14,469 nt of DNA from SHVZ01 sp044223515 (GTDB lineage Bacteria > Pseudomonadota > Alphaproteobacteria > SHVZ01). Positions 1-9,661 of this stretch are shown here, piece after piece. Positions within the stretch are counted from its first letter, which is position 1; each line of letters opens with the position of its first letter. The stretch spans positions 1 to 14,469 of the forward strand of contig JBGALV010000114.1 of the NCBI GenBank assembly GCA_044223515.1, written 5' to 3'. The notes under the pieces were generated by a model, which was not told the DNA's origin, made no database searches, and saw only the letters and a program-made list of their open reading frames with translations. The position numbers and the translations under genes are program-made.

Positions 1-434
1 GGGAAGCTGAGCTTCACGTCGGCGACGCGCATGATCACCGCATCGGTGACGCCGCCGACGTAACCGGCGATCAGCCCCAGCGCCACGCCCATGGTCAGCG
101 CCAGCGCAACCGAGGCGAAGCCCACGATCAGCGAGACGCGGGCGCCGAGGATGATGGTCGAGAAGACGTCGCGGCCCTGGTCGTCGGTGCCGAGCAGATA
201 GGAGAGCTTGCCGCCCTCGACCCAGGCCGGCGGCAGGAAGGCGTCCATCAGGCTGAGGCTCGCCACGTCGTAGGTGTTGTGCGGAACGATCAGCGGCGCC
301 AGCACGGCGGCGACGATGAACAGCATGGTCAGCGCGAAGGCGATGATCACCGTCGGCGAGCGCTTGAAGCTGTAGAAGACGTCCGAGGCCAGGAAGCGGC
401 GGACGAGATCCTTGAGATTGTGCCAGATGGACAT
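1..434 (-). CDS. ABC transporter permease, DppC/OppC type (partial, C-terminus beyond window)
   Basis: Inner-membrane permease subunit of a family-5 (peptide/nickel/opine type) ABC importer. About 144 N-terminal residues are visible; the gene continues past the left edge. It starts at the ATG on 434-432 and reads MSIWHNLKDLVRRFLASD, followed by a first transmembrane helix (about residues 28-48) and a periplasmic loop. That loop contains LGTDDQGRDVFS, the signature of DppC-type permeases, then the start of the next helices (ARVSLIVGFASVALALTMGV). The start lies only 4 bases after the stop of the DppB-type gene, so the two are co-transcribed and probably translationally coupled. The EAA loop that contacts the ATPase is not in view. 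The family is certain, but the substrate cannot be read from the permease. Confidence 0.93.
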   Translation of the reverse strand, partial: MSIWHNLKDLVRRFLASDVFYSFKRSPTVIIAFALTMLFIVAAVLAPLIVPHNTYDVASLSLMDAFLPPAWVEGGKLSYLLGTDDQGRDVFSTIILGARVSLIVGFASVALALTMGVALGLIAGYVGGVTDAVIMRVADVKLSF

Positions 435-438
435 GGGA

Positions 439-1422
439 TCAGTGCGCCGAGACCGACCGCTCGACCCGAAGCCTCGGATCGACGGCGAAGTAGAGCAGAT
501 CGACGACTAGGTTGATGAGCACGAAGAACAGCGCGACCAGCACCAGGTAGGTGCTCATCACCGGGATGTCGACGAACTGGATCGCGGTGATGAACAGGAA
601 GCCCATCCCCGGCCACTGGAACACCGTCTCGGTGATGATGGCGAAGGCGATCAGGCCGCCGATCTGCAGGCCCGCGATGGTGATGACCGGCACCAGCGTG
701 TTCTTGAGCGCATGGCCGAAGTTGACCGCACGGTTGGTGAGGCCCCGGGCGCGCGCGAACTTGATGTAGTCGGCACGCAGCACCTCGAGCATCTCGGAGC
801 GCACGAGCCGCATGATCAGCGTCGTCTGGAACAGCCCCAGCGTGATCGACGGCAGGATCAGCGCCTTGAGGCCGGACTTGGTGAGGAAGCCGGTCGACCA
901 GAATCCCAGGTTGACCACGTCGCCGCGGCCGAACGACGGAAGCCAGCCCAGCAGCACGGCGAAGATCAGGATCAGCAGGATGCCGATCAGGAATGTGGGC
1001 AGCGACACGCCGATCAGCGATACCGTCAGCATGAAGCGGCTGAGCGCCCCGTGGCGATGGAGCCCGGTGTAGACGCCGGCGGGCACGCCGATGAACAGCG
1101 CGAACAGCGCGGCGACGATGACCAGCTCCAGCGTCGCCGGCAGGCGCTCGGCGATGATCTGGGCGACGGGGGTGCCGACGCGGAAGGAGAAGCCGAAGTT
1201 GCCGGTGATCAGGTTCTTCAGGAAGTAGAGGAACTGCACGTAGAACGGCCGGTCGAGGCCGAGCACGGCACGGAGCGCGTTCCGCTGCTCCAGGGTCGCG
1301 TCCTGCGCGACCATCTGGTTGATCGGGTCGCCCATGTACTGGAACAGCGCGAAGGCGACGAATGCCACCGACGCCATGACCAGCACGGACTGCAGCGCGC
1401 GACGAACGATATAGGCGAACAT
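439..1422 (-). CDS. ABC transporter permease, DppB/OppB type
   Basis: Inner-membrane permease of a family-5 ABC importer, 327 aa, the normal length. It opens with the typical MFAYIVRRALQSVLVMASVAFVAF first helix. It has the conserved GDPINQMVAQDATLEQRNALR segment after helix 1, the LGLDRPFYVQF segment, and the cytoplasmic EAA-type loop around LRADYIKFARARGL (about residues 216-230). It ends with the DLLYFAVDPRLR motif usual for DppB. It lies downstream of the substrate-binding-protein gene at 1504-3081 across an 81-base spacer that holds a stable hairpin, and 4 bases upstream of the DppC partner. No strong Shine-Dalgarno precedes the ATG at 1422. This permease pair is the only one in the window, although two substrate-binding proteins are present. 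Function is clear; the substrate is unknown. Confidence 0.95.
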   Translation of the reverse strand: MFAYIVRRALQSVLVMASVAFVAFALFQYMGDPINQMVAQDATLEQRNALRAVLGLDRPFYVQFLYFLKNLITGNFGFSFRVGTPVAQIIAERLPATLELVIVAALFALFIGVPAGVYTGLHRHGALSRFMLTVSLIGVSLPTFLIGILLILIFAVLLGWLPSFGRGDVVNLGFWSTGFLTKSGLKALILPSITLGLFQTTLIMRLVRSEMLEVLRADYIKFARARGLTNRAVNFGHALKNTLVPVITIAGLQIGGLIAFAIITETVFQWPGMGFLFITAIQFVDIPVMSTYLVLVALFFVLINLVVDLLYFAVDPRLRVERSVSAH

Positions 1423-1452
1423 GATTTAGTTGCGTTCGGGTCTATGCGGCGA

Positions 1453-1480
1453 GGCCCGGATGGATCGCTCCACCCGGGCC
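1453..1480. other. Intercistronic stem-loop between binding-protein and permease genes
   Basis: Arms GGCCCGG (1453-1459) and CCGGGCC (1474-1480) pair perfectly. A one-base A/C mismatch follows, then three further pairs (TGG/CCA) around a 6-base loop. No T-run follows on the minus strand, so it does not look like a classical terminator. Its place after the binding-protein stop and before the permease start matches stem-loops that protect or partially terminate mRNA, so that the binding protein is made in excess of the membrane subunits. That role is inferred. Confidence 0.6.
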
Positions 1481-1503
1481 CCGTCGATAGAGAAGCCTGA
1501 ACT

Positions 1504-3081
1504 TTACTTCATCTTGATCAGCTTGAGCTCCACGTCGTTCGACGGGCGCGGCTTGACCGAACCGTCGATGACCTCGTCACGCACGCCCCACGCCAGCGTC
1601 TGCTGGTGCAGCGGGATGTGGCCGTAGTCGTCCTTGTGGATCTTCTGGGCCTCGACCAGCATCTCGGTCCGCTTCTTCGGGTCCATCTCGGTGCCAGCCT
1701 TGAGGGTCAGCTCCTCGACCTTCGGATTGCGATAGGCACCCGAGTTGTTCTGGCCGGCGCCCGGGCCGTCCATGGTGACGATGTTCACGAGCATGTTGTG
1801 GGCATCGAAGGTGCCCGGGGTCCAGCCCAGCATGTAGAAGCTGGTGTTCCGGTTCTCCTTGAGGCCGATCTTGTCGAAGTGCAGCGACCGGGTCTGGGCG
1901 TTCAGCTTGATCTGGATGCCGACGCGGGTGAGCATCGGAACCACGGCCTGGCAGATCGCCTCGTCGTTGGTGTAGCGGTCGTTCGGGCAGTCCAGCGTCA
2001 CCGGGAAGCCGTTCGGATAGCCGGCATCGGCGAGGAGCTTCTTCGCCTCGTCCGGATTGAAGGCCGGGCGCTTGTCCACGTCATCCGAGAATCCCGCGAT
2101 GCCCGGCGCCACCATCGAGCCGGTCGGACGCGACTCGCCGCGCATGACGACGCGGGCGATGGTCTGGATGTCGATCGCCTTGTAAAAGGCCTCGCGCACC
2201 CGCTTGTCCTTGAACGGGTTCTTGCCCGAGCCCTTCATGTCGAGCAGTTCGTTCCGGTGCTGGTCGAAGCCCAGGAAGATGGTGCGGAGCTCAGGTCCCT
2301 CGAGGACCTTGGTGCCCTTGCTGGTGTTGATCCGCTGCTTGTCCTGGGAGGGCACCGGATACATGAGGTCGATCTCGCCCGAGAGCAATGCTGCGACGCG
2401 GGTCGCGGCGTTCGCGATCGGGCGGAACTCGGCGCGGGTGATGCCGTTGTCGAGCTTGCCCCACCAGTTCGGATTCGGCTCGACCACCGTGCGGTTGTCG
2501 GCGACGCGCTCGACCAGCTTGTACGGGCCGGTGCCGTTGGCGTTGAAGTTGATGAAGGTCGGCGCCGAGGTGCCGCGCACCACCTGGGCGGTGTTGTTCT
2601 TCTCGGCCCAGCTCTTCGACATGATGAAGAACAGCGGCAGCTGCTGCGGCAGGATCGGGTCCGGGCCGTTGGTGTGGATGTCGATCGTCTGCGGATCGAC
2701 GACCTTCACTTCCTTGATCGTCGCCGTGTAGCCCTTCATGTCGGACTGCTCGGCATTGTAGCGGCCGACCGAGAATGCCACGTCTTCGGCCACGAACGGC
2801 GTGCCGTCATGGAACTTCACGCCTTGGCGGAGCTTGAAGCGCCAGACTTCCGGGCTGACCTGCGAATACTCGGTCGCCAGCGCCGGCGAAAGGCTGAGGT
2901 CGAAATTGCGCGAGAGCAGACCTTCATAGAGGTTCGTCTTCATCGCGTTGGTCGGCCCCTCGTTGTTGATCGCGGGGTCGAGGCCGAGCAGATCGGCATT
3001 GGTCGAATAGCGCAGCACCTTGGCGTGCGCGGGAAGAGCAGCCATCGCGACGGCAAGCGCCGTCGCCACCACATAACGCAT
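1504..3081 (-). CDS. ABC transporter substrate-binding protein, family 5 (DppA/OppA type)
   Basis: Periplasmic solute-binding protein (SBP_bac_5), 525 aa. Residues 1-20 are a Sec signal peptide ending in PAHA, and maturation before K21 is likely. The mature start (LRYSTNADLLGLDP) and the segments WRFKLRQGVKFHDGTPF (about 80-96), NGTGPYKLV and DKRVREAFYKAID are family hallmarks. The ATG at 3081 is preceded by a strong ribosome-binding site, GGAGGGAG, 7 bases upstream. A perfect hairpin lies just beyond that. Permease genes follow, so this is the binding protein of that importer. It is a clear paralogue of the protein at 6415-7977: about 35 of the first 50 mature residues are identical and both end in a basic Met-Lys. 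Family 5 proteins bind peptides, nickel, opines, sugars and nucleotide-like compounds. The URC neighbours hint at a pyrimidine-related ligand, but this is not shown. Confidence 0.94.
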   Translation of the reverse strand: MRYVVATALAVAMAALPAHAKVLRYSTNADLLGLDPAINNEGPTNAMKTNLYEGLLSRNFDLSLSPALATEYSQVSPEVWRFKLRQGVKFHDGTPFVAEDVAFSVGRYNAEQSDMKGYTATIKEVKVVDPQTIDIHTNGPDPILPQQLPLFFIMSKSWAEKNNTAQVVRGTSAPTFINFNANGTGPYKLVERVADNRTVVEPNPNWWGKLDNGITRAEFRPIANAATRVAALLSGEIDLMYPVPSQDKQRINTSKGTKVLEGPELRTIFLGFDQHRNELLDMKGSGKNPFKDKRVREAFYKAIDIQTIARVVMRGESRPTGSMVAPGIAGFSDDVDKRPAFNPDEAKKLLADAGYPNGFPVTLDCPNDRYTNDEAICQAVVPMLTRVGIQIKLNAQTRSLHFDKIGLKENRNTSFYMLGWTPGTFDAHNMLVNIVTMDGPGAGQNNSGAYRNPKVEELTLKAGTEMDPKKRTEMLVEAQKIHKDDYGHIPLHQQTLAWGVRDEVIDGSVKPRPSNDVELKLIKMK

Positions 3082-3100
3082 CAGGATCTCCCTCCGAATT

Positions 3101-3120
3101 GCGGTCCTTTTGCGGACCGC
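3101..3120. promoter_or_regulatory. Perfect inverted repeat in the leader of the second binding-protein gene
   Basis: GCGGTCC (3101-3107) and GGACCGC (3114-3120) are exact reverse complements around a 6-base loop. In minus-strand RNA the stem ends about 10 bases before the GGAGGGAG ribosome-binding site of the 3081 gene. It could be an mRNA-stabilising leader stem, an operator, or part of a terminator after upp. No T-run follows, so termination is the least likely. Confidence 0.5.
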
Positions 3121-3137
3121 GTCCCTGTTTCATCCGA

Positions 3138-3155
3138 TGCCGGATTGGCCCGGCA
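3138..3155. repeat. Short inverted repeat in the upp to binding-protein spacer
   Basis: TGCCGG (3138-3143) and CCGGCA (3150-3155) flank ATTGGC. This is a second small stem in the 156-base spacer between upp and the downstream binding-protein gene. A weak promoter-like pair on the minus strand (TTGATT, then AAACTA about 18 bases on) lies further upstream near 3170-3200. The downstream transporter may therefore have its own promoter in addition to readthrough from upp. Confidence 0.3.
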
Positions 3156-3237
3156 CCAGCTAACCCCTAGTTTCACCACACGGACCGGGAAAATCAACCG
3201 GAAGCGCGGGGTGCCCCGTACCGGCGAAGTCGAACGT

Positions 3238-3870
<633 letters not shown>

Positions 3871-3902
3871 GCAGGGGCTCCCCTCGCCTCTTTCCGTTCG
3901 TC

Positions 3903-5135
3903 TTAGAAGACCGTTCCGTCGCTGTCGAGCCGGAGCGGCGGCCCGCCATCGGCGCGCAGCCGCGCTGCGACCCGGCGGCCGGCGGTCCAGGTGCCGCCCT
4001 GCAGCACCTTCGCCAGCGGCAGGCTTTGCGCGTCGAGACCGAGGCGCGTGCGCACCTCCTTGGCGACCTCGTCGAGCAGGGCGACGGTCAGCGCCCGCCA
4101 CTCGACGATCGGCTCGTCGCCGGGCTTCCATACGCGCTCGGCCGCCTTCGGATCGCGCCAGGCGAGCACGCCCAGATCGAGGAACAGGCCGCCGTTGCGA
4201 TACTCGGGCAAGCCGGTGAGGTCGTCGAGCCCGGTGACCCTGAGGCCGAGCCATTCCAGCGGCTCGACCAGCGAGTATGTGAGCCACTGCGAGAGCTTGT
4301 GGAAGGGAACGAGGCCGTTCGCGGCATCGTCGCCGCGCGCCGATGCATGCCGCCACGTGTCGCCGAGCGGCATCCCGGCGAGGCTGAGACGCCCCGGCCA
4401 GACCAGCCCGAATCCGGCGAGCACCGCGTCCAGGATGTCGGTCGCCGGCAAGGTTCCGTGCACGGCGCGGCGCTCGAGATAGTCGACGAGATTGCCGATG
4501 CGCGCCTCGCGGCCGAACAGATCGGGCGCCTGGGCGATCGCGCCGCCGAGGCGCCTCAGCAGCGACGCGCGGCCGTCGAGCCCGATCATCGGGTTGGAGA
4601 CGCCGACCTGGCAGCCGAAGGCGAGCTTCGCCGCATCGAAGCGCGCGAGGCCGGCCGCATCCGCACGCAACGGACGCGCCGGATCGCCCGAGAAGGTGCC
4701 GGCGGCGAAGAGGTCGAAGCTCGCGACGGCGAGGCCTTCAGACCTCGAATAGAACGCCCCGCTCGACGGCTCGCAGTAGCGCCAGTCGGGCCCGGCACCG
4801 GCGTCGAGCAGCACGCTGGTGACCGCGAGGTCGAAGCCGATCCGTGCGCGCTCGCGCACATCGACGTCGAGGCCCTTACACAGGTCGTTCCAGCGATCGC
4901 GGCTACCGGCCGAAAAGTGCCGCCAGCGGCTATGATAGGGGATGTCGAGCGCGGGATAGTCGGCGCGCGTCGCGGCGATGACCTCGTCGACGGCAAGCGG
5001 CAGGCGCGTGCGGTCGAGCGCGAGATGCGGCAGCCGGTCCTGGTCGGCGAGCGCCAGCAGCTGATGCGCGCGGGCGCGGACCGCCGCGGCCGAGAGAAGC
5101 CAGCGCGCCGCCTCGGCCTCGCTGCGCGTGCTCAT
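3903..5135 (-). CDS. URC4/Urg3 family protein (DUF1688), uracil catabolism
   Basis: 410 aa, soluble, with no signal peptide or membrane segment. I recognise it as the DUF1688 family (yeast URC4, fission yeast Urg3). Supporting segments are IPYHSRWRHF (65-74), DLAVTSVLLDAGAGPDW (102-118), RSEGLAVASFDLF (131-143) and the C-terminal end LRLDSDGTVF. The biochemical reaction of the family is not settled to my knowledge. Genetics in Lachancea kluyveri places it with URC1 and the uracil phosphoribosyltransferase in uracil breakdown. Here it sits between exactly those two partners: its ATG at 5135 is 13 bases after the URC1 stop, and upp follows. The GAGGA before the ATG is unusually close, and a six-codon ORF bridges the junction (see 5132-5152). 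The family call is strong, the role is inferred from context, and the mechanism is unknown. Confidence 0.9.
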   Translation of the reverse strand: MSTRSEAEAARWLLSAAAVRARAHQLLALADQDRLPHLALDRTRLPLAVDEVIAATRADYPALDIPYHSRWRHFSAGSRDRWNDLCKGLDVDVRERARIGFDLAVTSVLLDAGAGPDWRYCEPSSGAFYSRSEGLAVASFDLFAAGTFSGDPARPLRADAAGLARFDAAKLAFGCQVGVSNPMIGLDGRASLLRRLGGAIAQAPDLFGREARIGNLVDYLERRAVHGTLPATDILDAVLAGFGLVWPGRLSLAGMPLGDTWRHASARGDDAANGLVPFHKLSQWLTYSLVEPLEWLGLRVTGLDDLTGLPEYRNGGLFLDLGVLAWRDPKAAERVWKPGDEPIVEWRALTVALLDEVAKEVRTRLGLDAQSLPLAKVLQGGTWTAGRRVAARLRADGGPPLRLDSDGTVF

Positions 5136-5148
5136 TCCTCGAGCGCCG

Positions 5149-5152
<4 letters not shown>
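5132..5152 (-). other. Six-codon bridging minicistron (ATGA overlaps at both ends)
   Basis: On the minus strand, ATG (5152-5150) begins a frame reading MTALEE that stops with TGA at 5134-5132. Its ATG overlaps the URC1 stop, and its TGA overlaps the URC4 ATG, each in an ATGA arrangement. It could carry terminating ribosomes from URC1 to URC4. A short ORF like this can also arise by chance, and no ribosome-binding site clearly belongs to it. Confidence 0.3.
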
Positions 5153-6405
<1,253 letters not shown>

Positions 6406-6414
6406 CGCTCCAGC

Positions 6415-7977
6415 CTACTTCATTCTGACCCAGCGGAGGTCGACGTCGTTCCAGGGCCGGGGCTTGATCTCGGCGACGGTCGGCCGGACGCCCCAGGCCA
6501 GCACCTGCTGATGCAGCGGCACATGGCCGATATCCTGCTTGTGGATCTCGAACGCGTGCCGGATCAGCTGGCGACGCTGCGCCGGATCCTGCTCCTGCGC
6601 CGCCTTGCGGACGAGGAGATCGACCTTGGGGTTCGAATAGCGGCCGAAATTGGCGCCGCCGCCGGAAGCGATCACCGAATTCAGCGTGCTCAACCCGCCG
6701 AAGGTCGTCGGGGTCCAACCCAGGATATAGAACGAGGTGCTGTAGCCGCCGCGCTGGCTCGCCTTCTCGAAGTACTCGGCCCGGGGCTGGACGTTGAGCT
6801 TCACCGTGATGCGGATGCGCGCCAGCATCAGCGCCACCCGCCGGCAGATCGCCTCGTCGTTGTCGTAGCGGTCGTTGGTGCAGTCGAGCGTGACCGGGAA
6901 GCCGTTGGCGTAGCCCGCCTCCTTCAGGAGACGCGCCGCCCCTTCGGGATCGTAGACGGCGGGCTTGTCGAGCTCCGCGGAGTAGCCCTCCATCCCGGGC
7001 GCGACCATCGAGCCGGTCGGGCGCGAGAGGCCACGCATCACGTCCGTATGCAGGGCCTGCAGATCGATCGCCTTCTGGAAGGCCTCGCGGACGCGGCGGT
7101 CCTTGAAGGGGTTCTTCCCCTTCCCTTTCAGGTCGAGGGACTCGTCGCGGAAGCTGTCGAAGCCCAGGAACACCGTCCTGAGGTCCGGCCCGAGGATGAT
7201 GCGGATGCCGGCCTGCTCGAGCCTGGGCACGTCGAGGCCGTGGACCGGATAGGCCATGTCGATCTCGCCGGCGAGCAGCGCCTGCTGGCGCGCCTCGGTG
7301 TTGGGGATCGGGCGGAACACCGCACGGGTGAGGTTGTGCTCGCGCTTGCCCCACCAGTCCGGATAGGGCTCGACCACGGTGCGCACGCCCGGCACGCGGC
7401 GGACCAGACGGAACGGACCGGTGCCGTTGGCATTGGCGTTGGCAAATGTGGCGGCATTGGTGCCGCGCAGCACGTGCTCGGTGCCGTTGGCCTCGAGCCA
7501 GCGCCTGCTCATGATCAGGAACAGCGGCATGCCCTGGTCGAGCGCCGCGTCCGGCTGCTTGGTGACGACGTCGATCTCGAAGTCTCCGATCCTTCGGATC
7601 TCGCGGATCGTCGACATCGCGCCGCGATAGGCCGACTGGTCCTGGGTGATGCGGGCGAAGGACGCCAGCACGTCGTCGGCATCGAACGGCGTGCCGTCAT
7701 GGAAGACGACGCCCTCGCGCAGCTTGAAGCGCCAGACGTCCGTCGCCGTCCTGCCCCATTCGGCCGCGAGCGCCGGCTCCAGTGTCATGTCGTGGCGCCG
7801 GGTGAGCAGTCCCTCGTAGAGGTTGCCCTTCATGGCGTTGGTGACGCCGTCATTATTGATATAGGGGTCGAGGCCGAGCAGGTCGGCGTTCGCGGCGTAG
7901 CGAAAGGTCGTCCCCTCGGCCGCCAGCGGCGCCAACGTCAAAGCCGCGATCGCCCACCCGGCAATCCTGGTCTTCAC
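6415..7977 (-). CDS. ABC transporter substrate-binding protein, family 5, first gene of the URC operon
   Basis: Periplasmic solute-binding protein, 520 aa. The start is GTG at 7977, followed by a signal peptide (KTRIAGWAIAALTLAPLAA, cleavage near residues 20-22). An ATG 7 bases upstream is out of frame. Family-5 segments are visible: FRYAANADLLGLDP, WRFKLREGVVFHDGTPF, NGTGPFRLV and DRRVREAFQKAID. It is paralogous to the protein at 1504-3081 along its whole length. It is separated from URC1 by only 9 bases and so is transcribed with uracil-degradation genes rather than beside its own permeases. The simplest reading is that it feeds a ligand into the DppB/C pair further down the same strand, possibly with a different ligand from its paralogue. 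The linkage to URC genes suggests a pyrimidine-containing ligand, which is inference. Confidence 0.93.
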   Translation of the reverse strand: MKTRIAGWAIAALTLAPLAAEGTTFRYAANADLLGLDPYINNDGVTNAMKGNLYEGLLTRRHDMTLEPALAAEWGRTATDVWRFKLREGVVFHDGTPFDADDVLASFARITQDQSAYRGAMSTIREIRRIGDFEIDVVTKQPDAALDQGMPLFLIMSRRWLEANGTEHVLRGTNAATFANANANGTGPFRLVRRVPGVRTVVEPYPDWWGKREHNLTRAVFRPIPNTEARQQALLAGEIDMAYPVHGLDVPRLEQAGIRIILGPDLRTVFLGFDSFRDESLDLKGKGKNPFKDRRVREAFQKAIDLQALHTDVMRGLSRPTGSMVAPGMEGYSAELDKPAVYDPEGAARLLKEAGYANGFPVTLDCTNDRYDNDEAICRRVALMLARIRITVKLNVQPRAEYFEKASQRGGYSTSFYILGWTPTTFGGLSTLNSVIASGGGANFGRYSNPKVDLLVRKAAQEQDPAQRRQLIRHAFEIHKQDIGHVPLHQQVLAWGVRPTVAEIKPRPWNDVDLRWVRMK

Positions 7978-8073
7978 CCGACATTGCTAGCGCTCGGCCC
8001 CGGGTCCGGTCAAACCCCTGGCATTCCAGGCGATCTGTCGTCCATGCTGGCGGCAATCGCTCCGGGATTCCTC
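7978..8073. promoter_or_regulatory. Divergent spacer between URC operon and sulfatase gene
   Basis: This 96-base region must hold the promoter(s) for both directions. On the minus strand a good -35-like TTGACC (8013-8008) is followed 18 bases on by a poor -10, TAGCAA. A perfect 5-bp inverted repeat, CCTGG-CATT-CCAGG (8017-8030), lies just beyond it and could be an operator half-pair. No FNR-type box and no recognisable riboswitch is seen. These calls are weak. Confidence 0.3.
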
Positions 8074-9624
8074 ATGGCCGCCGTCCGCAACCTGTTGTTC
8101 ATCATGTGCGACCAGCTTCGCTACGACTACCTGTCGTGCACGGGGCACCCGACGCTGAAGACGCCCCATATCGACGCCCTGGCCGGGCGCGGCGTGTTGT
8201 TCCGCAACGCTTTTTGCGCCTCGGCGGTCTGCGGCCCCTCCCGGATGTCCTTCTATACGGGGCGCTCGATGCGCAGTCATGGCTCCACCTGGAATGGCGC
8301 GCCGCTGCCGATCGACGAGCCGACCCTGGGCGATCATCTGCGGCCGCTTGGCCTCAGGGTCGCCGTCGCCGGCAAGCTGCACTTCACCCCCGACATCGCC
8401 GGCATGACGCGACTCGGCCTCGATCCGGCGAGCCCCGACATGCTGCTCCGCCGCCATTGCGGGTTCGAGCCCTACGACCTCTATGAAGGCCACGTGCGTC
8501 CGCCCGACGACGCCCCCTACATGCGCTACCTCAAGGCCCGCTATCCGGGCGACGATCCGTGGAGCGACTTCGTCGTCGGTGCCGACGGGCCCGACGGCCA
8601 GGTGCTCGACGGCTGGCTGATCCGCAATTCGCATCTGCCGGCGCGCGTGGCGGAAGCGGATTCAGAGACCGCGTACACGACCGACCGCGCGATGGCCTTC
8701 ATCCGCGAGCAGGGCGACAGGCCGTGGTGCCTGCATCTCAGCTACATCAAGCCGCACTGGCCCTATCTCGCGCCGGCGCCCTACCACGCGATGTACCCGC
8801 CCGCGACGCATCTGCCGATCGCGCGCCAGATCCACGAGACGCAGGACCCGCATCCGGTGGCCGCCGCCTATCGCAAGAACGACGAAGGCAGTTTCGAGCG
8901 CGAGGAGGTCGCGACCAACGCCAAGATCGCCTACATGGGCCTGATCAGGCAGCTCGACGACCATATCGGCAGGCTCACCCAGTTCCTATCCGAGGCCGGG
9001 CGCCTCGACGACACGTTGATCGTGTTCACCTCCGACCACGGCGACTTCCTCGGCGACCACTGGCTCGGCGAGAAGGAGCTGTTCTACGAGCAGGCAGTCC
9101 GCATCCCGCTGATCGTCGTCGACCCCGATCCGATCGGGCAGCGCGGCATCGTCGACGACCGCCTGGTCGAGGCGATCGACGTGCTGCCGACGCTGATCGA
9201 GGCCGTCGGCGGCAAGGTGCCGACGCATATGGTCGAAGGGACCTCGCTCCTTCCGAACCTCCGCGGCGGCAAGGTCGTGCCCCGTGACGCGGTGGTCTGC
9301 GAGCTCGACTACAGCTTCCGCCGCGCCCGCCAGGTGCTCGGCCGCCGGCCGGGCGAGTGCCAGGGCCTGATGGTCCGCACCGATCGCTGGAAATACGTCG
9401 AGTGGCCGGGCTTCGCGCCGCAGCTCTTCGACCTCGATAACGATCCCGGCGAATACCGAGACCTGGGCTCCGATCCGGAAAATGTCCGGATCTGCCGCGA
9501 GATGAAGGACCGGCTTTTCGAATGGATCGCGAGCCGCAAGCCCCGCGTGCGGCTGACTGACGCCGAGGTCGAGGCGCGCACCGACACGCACCGCACGCGC
9601 GGGATCCACATCGGGATCTGGTGA
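8074..9624 (+). CDS. Sulfatase-family hydrolase (arylsulfatase / phosphonate monoester hydrolase type)
   Basis: Alkaline-phosphatase-superfamily hydrolase, 516 aa from the ATG at 8074. An in-frame ATG at 8044 would add 10 residues but precedes the conserved start (NLLFIMCDQLRYDYL). The formylglycine motif is CGPSR (53-57), so C53 is the residue to be oxidised. Metal ligands include D13 in CDQ and D321-H322 in TSDHGDFLGDH. GKLHF (100-104) provides the usual Lys and His, and KPHWPY (226-231) another His. No signal peptide is seen, so it should be cytoplasmic, as are phosphonate monoester hydrolases and choline-sulfatase-like enzymes of this size. Which ester it cleaves (sulfate, phosphonate or phosphodiester) cannot be decided. 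It diverges from the URC operon and ends in a strong hairpin shared with the convergent gene. Confidence 0.92.
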   Translation: MAAVRNLLFIMCDQLRYDYLSCTGHPTLKTPHIDALAGRGVLFRNAFCASAVCGPSRMSFYTGRSMRSHGSTWNGAPLPIDEPTLGDHLRPLGLRVAVAGKLHFTPDIAGMTRLGLDPASPDMLLRRHCGFEPYDLYEGHVRPPDDAPYMRYLKARYPGDDPWSDFVVGADGPDGQVLDGWLIRNSHLPARVAEADSETAYTTDRAMAFIREQGDRPWCLHLSYIKPHWPYLAPAPYHAMYPPATHLPIARQIHETQDPHPVAAAYRKNDEGSFEREEVATNAKIAYMGLIRQLDDHIGRLTQFLSEAGRLDDTLIVFTSDHGDFLGDHWLGEKELFYEQAVRIPLIVVDPDPIGQRGIVDDRLVEAIDVLPTLIEAVGGKVPTHMVEGTSLLPNLRGGKVVPRDAVVCELDYSFRRARQVLGRRPGECQGLMVRTDRWKYVEWPGFAPQLFDLDNDPGEYRDLGSDPENVRICREMKDRLFEWIASRKPRVRLTDAEVEARTDTHRTRGIHIGIW

Positions 9625-9630
9625 CTGGCA

Positions 9631-9661
9631 CGGCGGGCGCGGAGGTTCCGCGCCCGAGCCG
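9631..9661. terminator. Strong hairpin between convergent genes, probable bidirectional terminator
   Basis: GGGCGCGGA (9635-9643) pairs perfectly with TCCGCGCCC (9647-9655) around a 3-base loop. After a 2-base bulge, CGGC (9631-9634) pairs with GCCG (9658-9661). It starts 7 bases after the sulfatase stop and abuts the stop of the minus-strand gene at 9662. No T-run lies on either side, so it may block antisense transcription or stabilise 3' ends rather than terminate alone. Confidence 0.6.

Noticed and set aside
712..1500. Plus-strand open frame over the DppB gene
   Set aside because: The translation is Glu/Gln/Arg-rich low complexity and antisense to a clear permease. It is a shadow.
3871..4356. 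N-terminal extension of upp in the same open frame
   Set aside because: It lies inside URC4 in another frame, is very Arg/Ala-rich, and Upp homology and the ribosome-binding site both point to 3870.
7853..8056. Minus-strand frame starting upstream of the first binding-protein gene
   Set aside because: It is out of frame with the signal peptide and mature binding protein; the GTG at 7977 gives the proper protein.
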